DNA from: Neodiprion pinetum
Lineage: Eukaryota; Arthropoda; Insecta; Hymenoptera; Diprionidae
DNA length: 64,000 nt
Assembly (NCBI RefSeq): GCF_021155775.2
Contig: NC_060232.1
Coordinates: forward strand, 21,583,922-21,647,921
Direction: 5' to 3'
Shown: piece by piece, positions 1 to 9,690 of the stretch
Numbering within the stretch: the stretch's first letter is position 1
How the letters are laid out: every line of letters starts with the position of its first letter
Notes under the pieces: model-generated
What the model saw: only the letters and a program-made list of their open reading frames with translations
Database searches by the model: none
Told to the model about the DNA's origin: nothing
Translations under genes and position numbers: made by a program

Positions 1-470
1 TTTTGACGCACAGCCCGGTACGCCGCCTGACGATGCATCCAAGCGGTAGAAGCATTCGTTCGTGGTTCGGCTCCTGGCCGATAAGTCTTAAATAGTCGGA
101 GGTACTGTTTGTACATCACGCACGACCCTGTTCGACAACTAGATAGGCATCCATCGGGAGTGGTTTCAGCGGTATTCGTTCGTCTGTAGTCGGTGGTGGT
201 CGATGTTGAGCTGGTACGTGACCCCTGTCAGGCAGTGTCCTGGTATCTTGACGCGAAGGTCTCGCAGATGGTTCTCGTAGAGCGTTACAGAATTACAAAA
301 TAGCATACAATAAGCTTAGTAAAGAGAATTCAACTTAAAGATAATTAGTCGTTCATTTTTGGAGTATTGGCCTCAGACGTGCTTTCGTTATTTTTAGCGA
401 TATCTGCACCTAGGGGAATGCGATAATTAAACAAAGTGACGGAGCACGAAATACCACGTCACAACGTATA
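1..470. repeat. Dispersed repeat, copy 1
   Basis: This stretch matches about 48,116-48,600 by eye over several blocks: both contain a run reading TTTTGACGCA followed by TACGCC, both pass a GAAGTCTAAATA-like block, and both end near ATACCACGT(C/T)ACA. The minus strand is open for short stretches in both copies, so it may be the remnant of a coding repeat, but I do not recognise a protein. It is cut on the right at position 470 by the Penelope-like insertion, and the window edge cuts it on the left. Confidence 0.5.
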
Positions 471-473
471 TTA

Positions 474-1360
474 GTTGTTGTAGGATATTGGAAATGTAGG
501 TCAATAATTTAACGCCAAGTTTTAGTTGTCAACGTTTCGACTCTGATAGGAGTCATCCTCAGGACAATTTAATGCATCTATTGAAAACATCTGATTGTAA
601 TACATTGCTGGTATCGTCGGAACAACATTATGATATATGATAAGAAATTAGAATAATAATAATATTAACCAAACTGTGTACAGTGCTCCCCCCCTAAGAT
701 ATCCCTCTGTAAGATATTACTTCCCCTCATTTTACTATCATTTCCCCGCAATTCGGCTTCCCCACTATACTCAGTGTTGTTTACTTGCGCATGCGCGTAA
801 GCCGCTACTATAAGTCAGCTGTCTACATATACACCCCACCTTTTAAGAGTAGAGGGGATACCTCTCTAAGATATTTTTCCTGGAACCAGAGCCCCGAGTC
901 TGAAATCTTAGGGGGGGAGCACTGTATATAGAAACAAAGGAACACTAACCTTATATAAACTAGTCAAATGTTACAAACGGTGAGAAGTAATTCGATAAAA
1001 TAATAACACAGTTAGGATGTTTATTGTCACTTTTTTCTTACTTTCTTTATCTTCTGTCTCCATATTTTATTGATGGTTAAAAGATGGTCTGGTCATAAGG
1101 CAAATACTCTGTCAAAGATCGTTACTGAAAGGAGTTGGAGACAGTGGGTGGGTGGAATATAAACCTTTTACTTGTGGGGAATGAGAGAGGATGAGAAGAA
1201 GAGAATGAACAAATATGTATATAAACATGTGAGATATGTGGGAGGTCGTTCAAATCCCCTGAATAAGAAGGTCGTTCGAATACCTTGTTGATGATTAAAA
1301 ACAAACAATCAAATTTTTCGAATATAATAACACTCTGTTATAAAAACATTGACGCAAGAG
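474..1360. repeat. Left inverted arm of the Penelope-like element
   Basis: The reverse complement of this arm aligns by eye with 2,219-2,858 from the block CCTACAACAAC to the block GTTATAAAAACATTGACG. The only large difference is the 244-bp MITE at 681-924 that is present only here. The arm also includes a hammerhead-like motif (minus strand, about 509-562). Confidence 0.85.
681..924. mobile_element. Tc1/mariner-type MITE, 244 bp
   Basis: The element starts CAGTGCTCCCCCCCTAAG and ends CTTAGGGGGGGAGCACTG, a perfect 18-bp terminal inverted repeat. TA flanks both ends (679-680 and 925-926). The other arm of the Penelope-like element shows the empty site: the same flanks joined with one TA (AACTGTG-TA-TATAGAAAC on the reverse strand near 2,645-2,665). 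TA duplication is the hallmark of the Tc1/mariner superfamily. There is no coding capacity, so it needed a transposase supplied elsewhere. Confidence 0.9.
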
Positions 1361-1495
1361 AGTTGAAGGACAATGGGTCAATAAAATAATCTGTTTCTTG
1401 TGCTGATTGAACATAGATAAGAACAGAGGTATGAAAAATGTGAGATAAGTGAGAAGGTCGTTCTTAACTATACGATGAAGAGGTCGTTGAACTGC

Positions 1496-1981
1496 CTACG
1501 CCTTCATATCCTTGATTACTTTGAAATAAATTTCGCTTAAATTTTCGATGTCTTGTCTATGATTGACTGCATCGGAGTGATTGGCGATGTTACACATTTC
1601 TAACATTAGTCTATTATAATATCGAGGTTCTTTATGTAATATCTTAGCATTATCAAAGTCAAAATGGTGGTTTAAGGACATTGCATGTTTTGTTAAAGTC
1701 GTATAATGGTCGTCTGAATCTTTGAAGTTGTTTTCGTGTTCATTGATTCTTACATTTAAGTAACGACTAGTTTGTCCAATGTACAGCTTATTGCAGTCCT
1801 TGCAACAGATTTTATATACTGAGTTTGATTGTTTTTCCAGTGGTAATTTATCTTTTCCTGTATCAAAAAACAAGCTTAAGTCATTGACATTTTTTCCTAC
1901 AAATTGTACGTTGTATTTTTTAAACGTTCTGTTTAGTGATTCAAACAAACCTTCAACATATGGAATAGAAATAAAGATCAA
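1496..1981 (-). pseudogene. GIY-YIG endonuclease of a Penelope-like element
   Basis: The 161-residue frame contains the block VYKICCKDCNKLYIGQTSR followed by LNVRINEHENNF. This is the GIY-YIG nuclease core (YIG, catalytic Arg, and the downstream Glu/His), preceded by the Cys-rich CCKDC segment usual in Penelope-like elements. The nuclease would nick DNA to start insertion. The reverse transcriptase that should precede it is absent, and its frame is separated from the linker ORF at 2,002-2,295 by a stop or frameshift, so it is scored as a pseudogene. The nuclease core itself looks well preserved. Confidence 0.85.
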
Positions 1982-2001
1982 GTTTTTTTTATTTGTTGGG
2001 T

Positions 2002-2295
2002 CTAAGGAGTTATTGTTGTCTTGTTCACAGATTTTTTGTACCTTTGGTTGATGATTCTATGTAAAAGGCCCGACGGATAATGATTCTTAATTGAGACATC
2101 TCTGATTAATTTGAGATTTTTATCGTGATAACAGCTGCTAGCTAATCTTGTACTCCTATCAACTAAATTAATTATTGTTCCGATTTTGAACGATCTGGGA
2201 TGATGTGAATCTGATGCGTCTCTTTCGTCAATGTTTTTATAACAGAGTGTTATTATATTCGAAAAATTTGATCGTTTGTTTTTAATCATCAACAA
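2002..2295 (-). pseudogene. Linker between RT and endonuclease of the Penelope-like element
   Basis: The 97-residue frame includes FKIGTIINLVDRS and LIRDVSIKNHYPSGLLHRII, a segment that in Penelope-like proteins lies between the reverse transcriptase thumb and the GIY-YIG domain. It ends just upstream of the nuclease frame, in the same orientation. Its first residues extend into the right inverted arm, so part of the coding sequence and the arm overlap. It would do nothing without the polymerase. Confidence 0.65.
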
Positions 2296-2858
2296 GGTAT
2301 TCGAACGACCTTCTTATTCACGGGATTTGAACGACCTCCCACATATCTCACATGTTTATATACATATTTGTTTACTCTCTTCTTCTCATCCTCCCTCATT
2401 CTCCACAAGTAAAGGGTTTATATTCCACCCACCCACTGTCTCCAACTCCTTTCAGTAACGATCTTTGACAGAGTATTTGCCTTATGACCAGACCATCTTT
2501 TGACCATCAATAAAATATGGAGATAGAAGATAAAGAAAGTGAGAGAAAAGTGACAATAAACATCTTAACTGTGTTATTATTTTATCGAATTACTTCTCAC
2601 CGTTTGTAACATTTGACTACTTTATATAAGGTTAGTGTTCCTTTGTTTCTATATACACAGTTTGGTTAATTTTATTATTATTCTAATTTCTTATCATATA
2701 TCACAATGTTGTTCCGACGGTACCAACAATGTATTACAATCAGATGTTTTCAATAGATGTATTAAATTGCCCTGAGGATGACTCCAATCAGATTCGAAAT
2801 GTTGACAACTAAAACTTGTTGTTAAATTAATGACCTACATTTCCAAGATCCTACAACA
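2219..2858. repeat. Right inverted arm of the Penelope-like element
   Basis: This is the uninterrupted partner of the left arm and is the empty-site control for the MITE there. It ends CCTACAACAAC, directly followed by ACGTATA, the candidate target duplication. It contains a hammerhead-like motif at about 2,772-2,830. Confidence 0.85.
2772..2830 (+). ncRNA. Hammerhead-ribozyme-like motif in the Penelope arm
   Basis: CTGAGGA (2,772-2,778) fits the conserved CUGANGA core and GAAA (2,796-2,799) the second core block, with a stem between them. The left arm carries the same motif on the minus strand (CUGAGGA 562-556, GAAA 538-535) and there the stem GACTC/GAGTC is perfect; here it has one mismatch. 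Hammerhead ribozymes are known in pseudo-LTRs of Penelope-like elements. Against activity: one extra U lies between the first core block and the stem, and stems I and III are weak. No cleavage can be inferred. Confidence 0.35.
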
Positions 2859-2867
2859 ACACGTATA

Positions 2868-3300
2868 CTACAAGGTCGAGATCATTTTTTCAAACACATA
2901 TACGTATATGAATTCAACTTGACCGTACGGTTCACCAAGATAGCGTAGATGCAACCGTATCTCCTTACTGGCTGTCGTCACCTTCTGGAAGAAATCATCA
3001 TCTTCTCGGAGGGCTTTGGTCAACCGGTTCGGTAGAAAAATCGTGACAGAGTCCTCCAAATCCAGAACGATTTTATCACCAAATTTCGTCTTTACTCGAC
3101 GAACACCGCTAACTCTGTATTCGAAGTAGGCTTCAAGGTCCGAAAGTTTTTCAACGGCAGAAACGTCTCCAGCCGCGCGATTTAGTTCAGTTTTGAGAAG
3201 TCCATGATTGTTACTGTTAATTCGTGTTCGTTCAAAATCTCTTGCGAGTTGATTTAGTTGTGTTCTAATTTGCAGTAGATGTTGAGCTTCTTCGATGTGA
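2868..3300 (-). pseudogene. Conserved-looking ORF of unknown function beside a repeat-rich end
   Basis: The minus strand is open without an ATG from about 3,300 to 2,868. It reads a charged N-terminal part, then DLEAYFEYRVSGVRRVKTKF and later VTIFLPNRLTKAL and LHLRYLGEPYG. I recognise the type of protein as one recurring in arthropod genomes near Maverick-like or viral-like genes, but cannot name it. A frame further upstream (3,481-3,254) continues the same coding remnant after a frameshift. The Penelope-like element sits immediately after the end of the frame and may have replaced its C-terminus. A second, poorer copy lies at 51,270-51,430. Confidence 0.45.
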
Positions 3301-3489
3301 TTTCGCGTTGTTGGAGAACACTTTTTATTTGCAGGAAGAACGGCTTCGGACTGATGTTGAAGTTTTCGGTTCTACGTTTTATAATGCCACTCCCCACTTG
3401 CATTCGAAATTTGGTGGGGGTAAAGAATATCACATGATTAATATCATGAAAGTGAACGAAACAATTCTCAGAACCATTCATTTTGGAAT

Positions 3490-4080
3490 GCCCCGTGGTT
3501 GATAACGTGGGAAAAGCATGTGGGGTGGTTGATATTACACATCAGCAGTCCTACCGTGGGAAAAGAATTTGAGGTGGAAGAATATCACGTCGATGATAAC
3601 GTATCGACATCCGAGTTGGTAAAACACAATTCTCAGAATCATTAATTTTGGAATGTCGTGTGGTTGATAACGTGGAAAAAGAATGTAGGATGGTTGATGT
3701 TACACATCAGCAGTCCTACCGTGGGAAAATAATTTGGAGTGATTGATGTTACACATCAGCAGTCCTATCGTGAGAAAAGAATGCGGGACGGTAACCGACA
3801 TCCAGGTCGGTAAAAAAGTTCACGCCCCCCGCTGCGCCCTCTGCCGTTGGCAGGCGAGCACTACATAGAGACTTTGACCTTCGGATGGTAAGATTGTCGG
3901 TAAAAGAGCACGATTTTGACCTTCGACCGATACAACTGTCGGTAAGGTTGAACATTTTTGACCTCAAGTCGGTACGGCGGACTGTGACGTCATCGCGGAA
4001 AAAGGTTTGAGTCCGGGGAGAATGTCGGTAAGTGTCGGTAACAGGAATCTGTGAGTAGAACCGGCCTTGTTATACTACTG
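3490..4080. repeat. Repeat-rich element end, copy 1
   Basis: Three near-copies of TACACATCAGCAGTCCTA followed by CGTGGGAAAA lie at about 3,537, 3,690 and 3,748, and further runs of TCGGTAA-type words follow (3,780-4,050). The whole stretch aligns by eye with 51,440-51,960, including GGTTTGAGTC and AAGTGTCGGTA near the outer end. In both places it lies beyond the same unknown ORF, so it is probably the end of one element family. It abuts the Copia fragment at 4,081. Confidence 0.55.
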
Positions 4081-4563
4081 CTACCGATTTTTTTTTAATG
4101 ACCCGCACACTATTGGCGCGTTCGCGACTCTAATTACAAACCCGGTAGTCGATTTTCTCGTTTTCTTGTCACTAGCAAAATCCACGTCGCTATAAACATT
4201 CAATCTTAAATTCTTACATTGACTAGAAAACAAAATTCCACGGGTCGATTTACCCTCAACATATTTCAAAATTCTTTTTATCGCGTTCCAATGAACTCTT
4301 TTTGGAGACACGGCGTATTGACTTACGGCGTTGACGGAATAAGCTATATCTGCTCTTGTTACCGTTGCCAAGAAGAGTAGACTTCCCACGGCTTCCTTGT
4401 AGGGAGCCTTTGCGTCTTCTTCGTCCAAACTTGAGTCTTGGAGACTAAAATCAGTATGCTGATCAGCCGGGATGGATACTGAATTTGCTTCGGTCATACG
4501 GAACCGCTCGAGAATTTTGTGGGCGTACGATGCTTGGTTCATGAAGACCGAGCCTCGCGTCAT
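4081..4563 (-). pseudogene. Copia A RNase H region
   Basis: The 160-residue frame reads through the tether after the reverse transcriptase (SYAHKILERFRM), the YKEAVGSLLFLA block and RADIAYSVNAVSQY, into RNase H with VYSDVDFASDKKTRKSTTGF. The first catalytic Asp region is present (normally DADWA; here DVDFA). The frame ends in a poly-T run at 4,089 before the rest of RNase H, so the 3' end of the gene is lost. It overlaps the reverse transcriptase frame by about 100 bases in another phase, which marks a frameshift. Confidence 0.85.
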
Positions 4564-5220
4564 CGAGATGCTTTATTTCCATGCCCAGAAACACCCCCAA
4601 TGGTGAGACTGTTATTTGGAACTTCGCCACCAGATGCTGTAAAAGACTTGTAATTTTACTTTCACTGGTTGAAGCAATTAGACCGTCATCTACATAAATG
4701 GCCAAAATCGAAGGTTCGTTATTGTCATGTGAAGAAAATACACACGGGTCTTCCGACGTTGCTATCAAATTAAACTTTTTTAAACAGTTTACGAATTTCT
4801 CATTCCAGCATCTTGCTGCCTGTTTGAGTCCGTATAGAGCTTTTCTGAGTCGACAGACTTTCTTTGTGCCATCCTCAAAACCCTCAGGCTGTGCCATGAA
4901 TATTTCCTCTGTGAGATCCCCATTCAGGAACGCGGTCTTGAAGTCGAATTGCTGATGTTCCGTTTTCTCGTAGCGGCTATAGCCAAAATTGCTCGGATTG
5001 ATGCAAATCTTACCACAGGGCTGAAAATTTCCTCGTAATCTATTCCTTGTCGTCGCGAGAAACCTTTTGCAACTAGTCTCGCCTTGTATCGTCCCGTGTG
5101 ATTGCTTATATCTGGCTTATAACGATATACCCAACGATTAGGTAGTATTTTTGCATTTGGAGGAGGTTGCACGAGCTGCCAAGTTTTGTTCTCGTACAGA
5201 GATTCCATTTCAGCACCCAT
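4463..5220 (-). pseudogene. Copia A reverse transcriptase
   Basis: Two frames make up a Copia-type reverse transcriptase. The first (5,220-4,924) has NKTWQLVQPPPNAK, NRWVYRYK, RYKARLVAKGFSRRQGIDY and ETFSPV-like EIFSPVVRF. A frameshift near 4,960 separates it from the palm motif FDFKTAFLNGDL. The second frame (4,897-4,463) has RLRKALYGLKQAARCW and the catalytic YVDDG. In a live element this enzyme copies the RNA genome in virus-like particles. The frameshift makes it inactive. Confidence 0.88.
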
Positions 5221-5317
5221 GGCGTCTCTCCAAGCGTCGTGTTCTGGACTTTTGATTGCTTCCTCGTAGGTTGTAGGCTCTTGACTTTCCGCGATGAGAA
5301 AATCTTCGATATTTAGT

Positions 5318-5899
5318 TTAAAAGCCTTGATCTCGCAACCTGCGAGCTGGTGGTTCAGGTTGTTCGACTCTGTTCTGATGTAGATCTACCTCTTCGTCAG
5401 GTTGATCCGGAGGTTCTTCATCCTGATTTTCTTCCTCGTCGGACTGATCGTGTCGTTCTTTCTCTTCTTCATCGTTTGTCTCCTCGTTGTCTTGAAGGAA
5501 CGCTACATGAATTTCCACGTTTTTGTCTTCCTTTTCTTCGTGATGACCTTCAGACAAAACCTTGACATCGCGGAGGATCTCGAGTTTTGCTTCAGAAGGA
5601 AACCAGATGCGATATCCTTTAGAACAGTCATTGTATCCGACAAATAATCCTTTTTTGGCTTTTGCGTTCCACTGGGTACGCTTTTGCTTCGGTATATGCG
5701 TCCAGACTTCGGTGCCAAAAACCTTGTATTCTTGTCTCTTTGCTGGTTCACCGAACAACAGCTCGAGGGGCATCTTTCCTTGAATACTACTTGTGCCCGT
5801 ACGATTAATTACGTACACGGTTGTGTGGACGGCTTCTGCCCACAGTTTCACGTCCATGTCTTTTGCGTAAATTATGTTTCGAGCAGCCTCGACTAACAA
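5318..5899 (-). pseudogene. Copia A integrase C-terminal region
   Basis: The frame reads LVEAARNIIYAKDMDVKLW, then AEAVHTTVYVINRTGTSS, PLELLFGEPAK and KGLFVGYNDCSKGYRIW, the usual C-terminal third of Copia integrase, followed by an acidic tail rich in Glu and Asp. The catalytic core (HHCC, DDE) should precede residue 1 but is replaced by the inverted second Copia element at about 5,895-5,902. The first residue is a TTG, not a real start. Confidence 0.88.
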
Positions 5900-6651
5900 C
5901 TGATTTCTGGGCAGAAGCAGTCTCGTCAGCAGTGTATATCATCAATCGGTCGCCAAGTAGAGGACTCAAGTGTTTATAAAAAACTCCAGGAGAGGTATGG
6001 TCAGGGAACAAGCCGGATTTGAGCCATTTGAGGGTCTTTGGTTGCAATGCTATGGTTTACATACCAAAACAAAAACGTCGTAAATGGGATGCTAAATCAG
6101 AGGAAATGATTTGTATCGGGTGCTATGAAGAGACTAAAGGTTATCGATTAATTTGACCAAACTCAAACAAACTCTATAAGAGTCAAGGTGTCATCTTCAT
6201 AGAGGACTTAGAGAAAGCTGGGACGACATCCGTTGAAGAAAATCAATTTACTCCAGTATCACTTGACTTCGATTCTTCGGACTCTGTAGATTCTGACTCA
6301 GAAGACGACGGTGAAAATAGCGAAGAAGATGAAGTGCGGTCTGAGTCCAATTGTGACACAGCATCGACGACAGAAGATCCTCAAGAAGACACGTTAACAC
6401 TAGAAGACTCTACGGCAAAAGAGGTTATGGAAAGAGATTTAATTTCAAGCGAAACAACGTCACCCAATATCGGTGGGGATTTGAGAAGATCACGACGACA
6501 GCGAAAGCCTCCCCGAATGGATGACTATGTACTATACCTGGCACAAACAAGTGAAGCAGCTGATCCTTCGACAGCAGAAGAAGCTTTGAGTGGTCACAAC
6601 GGTCCTGGAAAATCCTGGAAAAGGCCATGCAAGAAGAGTATCAGTCGTTGA
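5899..6651 (+). pseudogene. Copia B integrase C-terminus and linker
   Basis: The start reads DFWAEAVSSAVYIINRSPSR, then LRVFGCNAMVYIPKQKRRKW and KGYRL, the same integrase region as fragment A. An acidic linker follows (6,240-6,480), then RRSRRQRKPPRMDDYVLYLA, the segment that precedes the reverse transcriptase in many Copia polyproteins. Stops fall at 6,001 and 6,151 and at 6,649-6,651. The N-terminal half of integrase is missing. Confidence 0.82.
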
Positions 6652-7438
6652 TCGAAAATGATACTTGGGAACTCATAGACTTACCGCCGAATAGAAAACC
6701 TATTAACAGCAATTGGATATTCAAGACGAAGACAGATGACAAAGGTAATATTCTTCAATAAAAGGCACGTCTAGTGATTGAGGGATGTGCTCAGCAAAGG
6801 GGTATAGACTATAAAGAAACGTTCTCACGTGTCATCAGGTACAGTTCAATTAGATATCTGATGGCCTGGCAGCGAGATTCGACCTGGAAATTGACCAAAT
6901 GGATGCTGTCACCGCATTCTTGCAAGGAGATCTTCACGAGGAAGTATACATGGTACCACCCAAGGAATTCTACAATGAAAATAAAATATGGCGCTTGAAC
7001 AAGGCCATATATGGTTTGAAGCAAGCGAGCCGGCAGTGAAACATTAAACTAGATGCAGACTTAAAGAATCCTGCTATGCAGAGATCCAAACTAGACCTTT
7101 GTATCTATCATAAAACATCGAAGAAAAAGATGTTGCTTTTGGCAGTATATGTCGATGATATGTTGATCTTTACGAATGATCAAGTTGGCAAAGAAAAGCT
7201 GAAGAAGAAGTTGAAGAAAAGCTTCAAGATGAAAGAAATGGGAGAGGCGCATCATTGTGTGAGACTGCGAATCACACGTGATCGTCGATACGGAAAAATT
7301 TACTTGGATCAAGAGAAATACATCGTGGAAATTTTGAAGAAGTTTAACATGGCTGACTACAAATCTGCAGTTACACCAATCGATCAGAACCAAAAACTGA
7401 CAAAGTACATGACACCGAAGAATGAGGACGAAGCCTAA
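6627..7438 (+). pseudogene. Copia B reverse transcriptase
   Basis: Frames together show EEYQSLIENDTWELIDLPPN, NSNWIFKTK, KARLVIEGCAQQRGIDYKET, the palm motif DAVTAFLQGDLHEEVYM, LNKAIYGLKQASR and the catalytic LAVYVDDMLIF at about 7,140-7,175. Then KSFKMKEMGEAHH and KIYLDQEKYIVEILKKFNM follow. At least two frameshifts (near 6,860 and 7,000) and stops at 6,761 and 7,039 break it. It would have been the polymerase of fragment B. Confidence 0.85.
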
Positions 7439-8117
7439 GAAACGAGTCAAGTACCGTATCAGGAAGCTATTGGAAGCATTCTATACGTAACTCAAGGAAC
7501 AAGGCCAGATCTCGTCTATGTAATCAACATGGTGAGCAAGTTTAACGACAATCCAGGAAAGACTCATTGGTCTACAGTTAAAAGGACTTTCCGGTATTTA
7601 AAAGGAACATCCAAGATGAGATTGGAATTCTCAGCTGAAGAAATTGGAGAGGTTATTGGGTATTGTGACGCTGATTGGGCCAGCGACATTGACGAAAGAC
7701 GATCTTGCATCGGGTACGTGTTTATATTACAAGGTGGAGCAATATCATGGAATTGTAAAAGACAAGCTACAGTTGCGTTCTCTACCACGGAAGCAGAGTA
7801 TATGGCGCTCAGTTCAGCGACTCAAGAAGCGATATGGCTGAAGTAATTCAAAGAAGAACTATGGCTAAATAGCCAAACCAAAAAAAATTATAATTTATTA
7901 TGATAACAAAAGTGCAATTGGTCTAGTACAGACGGATGGTTATCATGCTAGAACAAAGCATACAGATGTTAGACACCATTTTATTCGCCAAAAAGTTTCT
8001 CAAAAATATATTAAGATAGAACATATTGGTACTGAAAAAATGACAGCAGATATCTTAACGAAACCATTGTTTAGCAGCAAACAAAACTTTTGTAATCAAC
8101 ATATGGGGTTACAATAA
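7436..8117 (+). pseudogene. Copia B RNase H and C-terminus
   Basis: After a stop at 7,436-7,438 the same reading continues with VPYQEAIGSILYVTQGTRPD. The frame 7,529-7,846 holds YCDADWASDIDERRSCIGYV (first RNase H Asp), STTEAEYMALSSATQEAIWL (Glu and Asp-region motif). After the stop at 7,844 a shifted frame reads DNKSAIGLVQ, HTDVRHHFIRQKV and MTADILTKPL, the normal Copia C-terminus, ending near 8,117. The motifs are intact but the frame is broken. Confidence 0.87.
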
Positions 8118-8143
8118 TACAGTATTATATGTTCTATTGGGGA

Positions 8144-8313
8144 TGTTGGAATATTGAGAACGACTTACTATAAGGCTTGTAACCAGATTGAGTATAGTTA
8201 TATTTTGTATTAGGCAGTAGGCCACTCTGCTCTCTCTCTTGAATAAAATACGCGTTGTTATAAAAGCTGTGTCTCCGCGTGTCCCGTCTTTTACTTCTCA
8301 GGTTGTAATTACA
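8144..8313 (+). repeat. Copia B 3' LTR
   Basis: A purine run (TTGGGGA) precedes TGTTGGAATATTGAGAACG, a typical Copia LTR start. The sequence contains AATAAAATA (8,242-8,250), fitting a polyadenylation signal, and ends at TTACA (8,313; the alternative ACATCA at 8,316 cannot be excluded). About 170 bp is a common size for Copia LTRs. No 5' LTR exists in the window. Confidence 0.75.
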
Positions 8314-8319
8314 TCACAA

Positions 8320-9690
8320 GTATTCCTAATAAGAATACTGATCCGAATCGCAACACTCTTTCGTATTTGTGAATTTCTCTGATTATCTGTAAATTTCTAT
8401 CGTATCTTAAGCTATCCATGCTTCGCTTTCTCATTAATTTTCTGTGCTAGTAGTGCTTATTATATTATTATTTCTTTTTATGCTTTATAGTGCCTGTGAT
8501 CTTTTATTTATATTGTGTCTATTGTATCGTAAATCGAGTTCCTTGGAGTATACCCGAGCGTAGATTTAGCCGCTAAATACTACCGTACTGTTCCTATTGC
8601 TATTGGCAATTCTGTATCGTTTTTACTTGCTATTCTATTCTTTGTATTTTTTTGCAGTACCGTATTGCTTTGTTAATTTAAGTTCTGCGTGATATCTCTG
8701 ACTTTAATATAATAAGGTGTATTTAGTGTATTTATATTACAAACCATTCTCTGAATTTCTCACTCTGTCATCATTTTGTATTCTCTCGGAAGCTATATTT
8801 TATGATTTCTTTGTGTAATTTTACGAATTCCTGAATATTGTAAATCATTAATTCTATCGTCTACGAATAACCCTCTCGTAAATTGTCTCTGGTACTTTAC
8901 AGTCCTTGCTATTCTCTTGTCTAAGCAACCGATTTCGTAAATTGTTAATGAATTGCAATCTTTCTTATTAGTTAACATCTATGGTAACGTCTGTATTATT
9001 CTTTCGTTATTATCTACCGAACTACTGTAATTTTTGCCATCTATCGATTTGCAATAAAGTTCTCACTCTCGCTTTAAACTAACATAGAATATTAATTCGC
9101 GTAGCGTCATTCTTTGGCAATTGGGTAAAATCACGTCGCCCACTGACGTGTAGTTTGAGGTAAATTCTTACATTATATCGCTTCTTCCGACCTATGCTCA
9201 GTTTTCTCTGTTAACTATCGTCTCTTGTTTCAAAGCTACCGCTTAATTCTATTCTGTAGAAATTTCCGTGAACTATTATTGTCTGATTTATTAACTACCG
9301 CTATCGTTGCCATCTAACTTGACTGACTTGAATCTGTAAACCTAATCGATAATATACGACTGATTGACCTGTTAATTTTCCCTGACTTGAGTTTATCCCT
9401 TATTTCTTTAATTATTTAATTATCGTTAGCTGCCTTGAATACCGTCACGCCACCATAGTCTGAGTACCTGAGCCTAGCCATCCGTACAACAGGTTCTGTA
9501 GTTATTTTTCGTATTGTTTCGCATTGATTCGTATTGTTGTTTGAAATTGAACGCTAAAGCGTCTGGCGCCCAACGTACATGATTTTGTTATAGTTTAGTT
9601 GTTCACGGTAATTGGAGAATCGCGCTAAAGTGTCAACGGTAAGTCCTCATCCTCAATACAAAAAGTAGTGAAATCTCCGAAAAGCACTTC
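8320..9690 (+). repeat. Possible old Gypsy-type LTR; otherwise AT-rich, no gene
   Basis: No coding frame is supported here. Near the end, TGGCGCCCAACGTACATG (9,566-9,583) followed by TTTTGTTATAGTTTAG and CACGGTAA resembles the terminal part of the Gypsy LTR at 29,070-29,150, where GGCGCCCAACAAATTTCG is followed by ATTGTTTCAGG and CACGCGGTAA. I infer that much of the 1.3 kb is a decayed relative of that LTR, but the body could not be aligned by eye. Confidence 0.35.

Larger units (their letters stand above)
474..2858 (-). mobile_element. Penelope-like retroelement remnant with inverted arms
   Basis: The unit consists of a GIY-YIG endonuclease and its upstream linker on the minus strand, bracketed by two long copies of the same sequence in opposite orientation (474-1,360 and 2,219-2,858). 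Penelope-like elements typically end in such pseudo-LTRs and encode reverse transcriptase followed by GIY-YIG endonuclease. The reverse transcriptase is missing here, so this is a 5'-truncated or rearranged copy. The 7-bp string ACGTATA occurs just outside both ends (464-470 and 2,861-2,867) and is a candidate target duplication; two extra bases separate it from the left arm. The element interrupts the dispersed repeat on its left. Confidence 0.8.
4081..5899 (-). mobile_element. Copia element fragment A (minus strand)
   Basis: Reading the minus strand from 5,899 to 4,081 gives the integrase C-terminal region, reverse transcriptase and RNase H of a Ty1/copia polyprotein in the normal order. 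Gag, protease, the integrase core and both LTRs are missing. The fragment is broken by frameshifts at about 4,960 and 4,560 and by the gap around 5,220-5,318. Its right end is a head-to-head join with Copia fragment B. Confidence 0.9.
5899..8313 (+). mobile_element. Copia element fragment B with 3' LTR (plus strand)
   Basis: The plus strand carries integrase C-terminus, linker, reverse transcriptase, RNase H, a polypurine-like GGGGA and an LTR. It belongs to a different Copia lineage from fragment A (different residues at most sites). It starts abruptly in the integrase block TDFWAEAV at 5,899. Stops and frameshifts occur at about 6,000, 6,151, 6,651, 6,761, 7,000-7,040, 7,438 and 7,846, so it is long dead. 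Confidence 0.9.

Noticed and set aside
2276..2458. Small ORF duplicated at 1,122-1,304
   Set aside because: Both are the same stretch of the Penelope inverted arms in opposite orientation; no motif beyond the repeat.
8320..9690. CRISPR-like or tandem array in AT-rich DNA
   Set aside because: Words such as TAAATTTC and TATCG recur irregularly without constant spacing; eukaryotic context makes CRISPR implausible.
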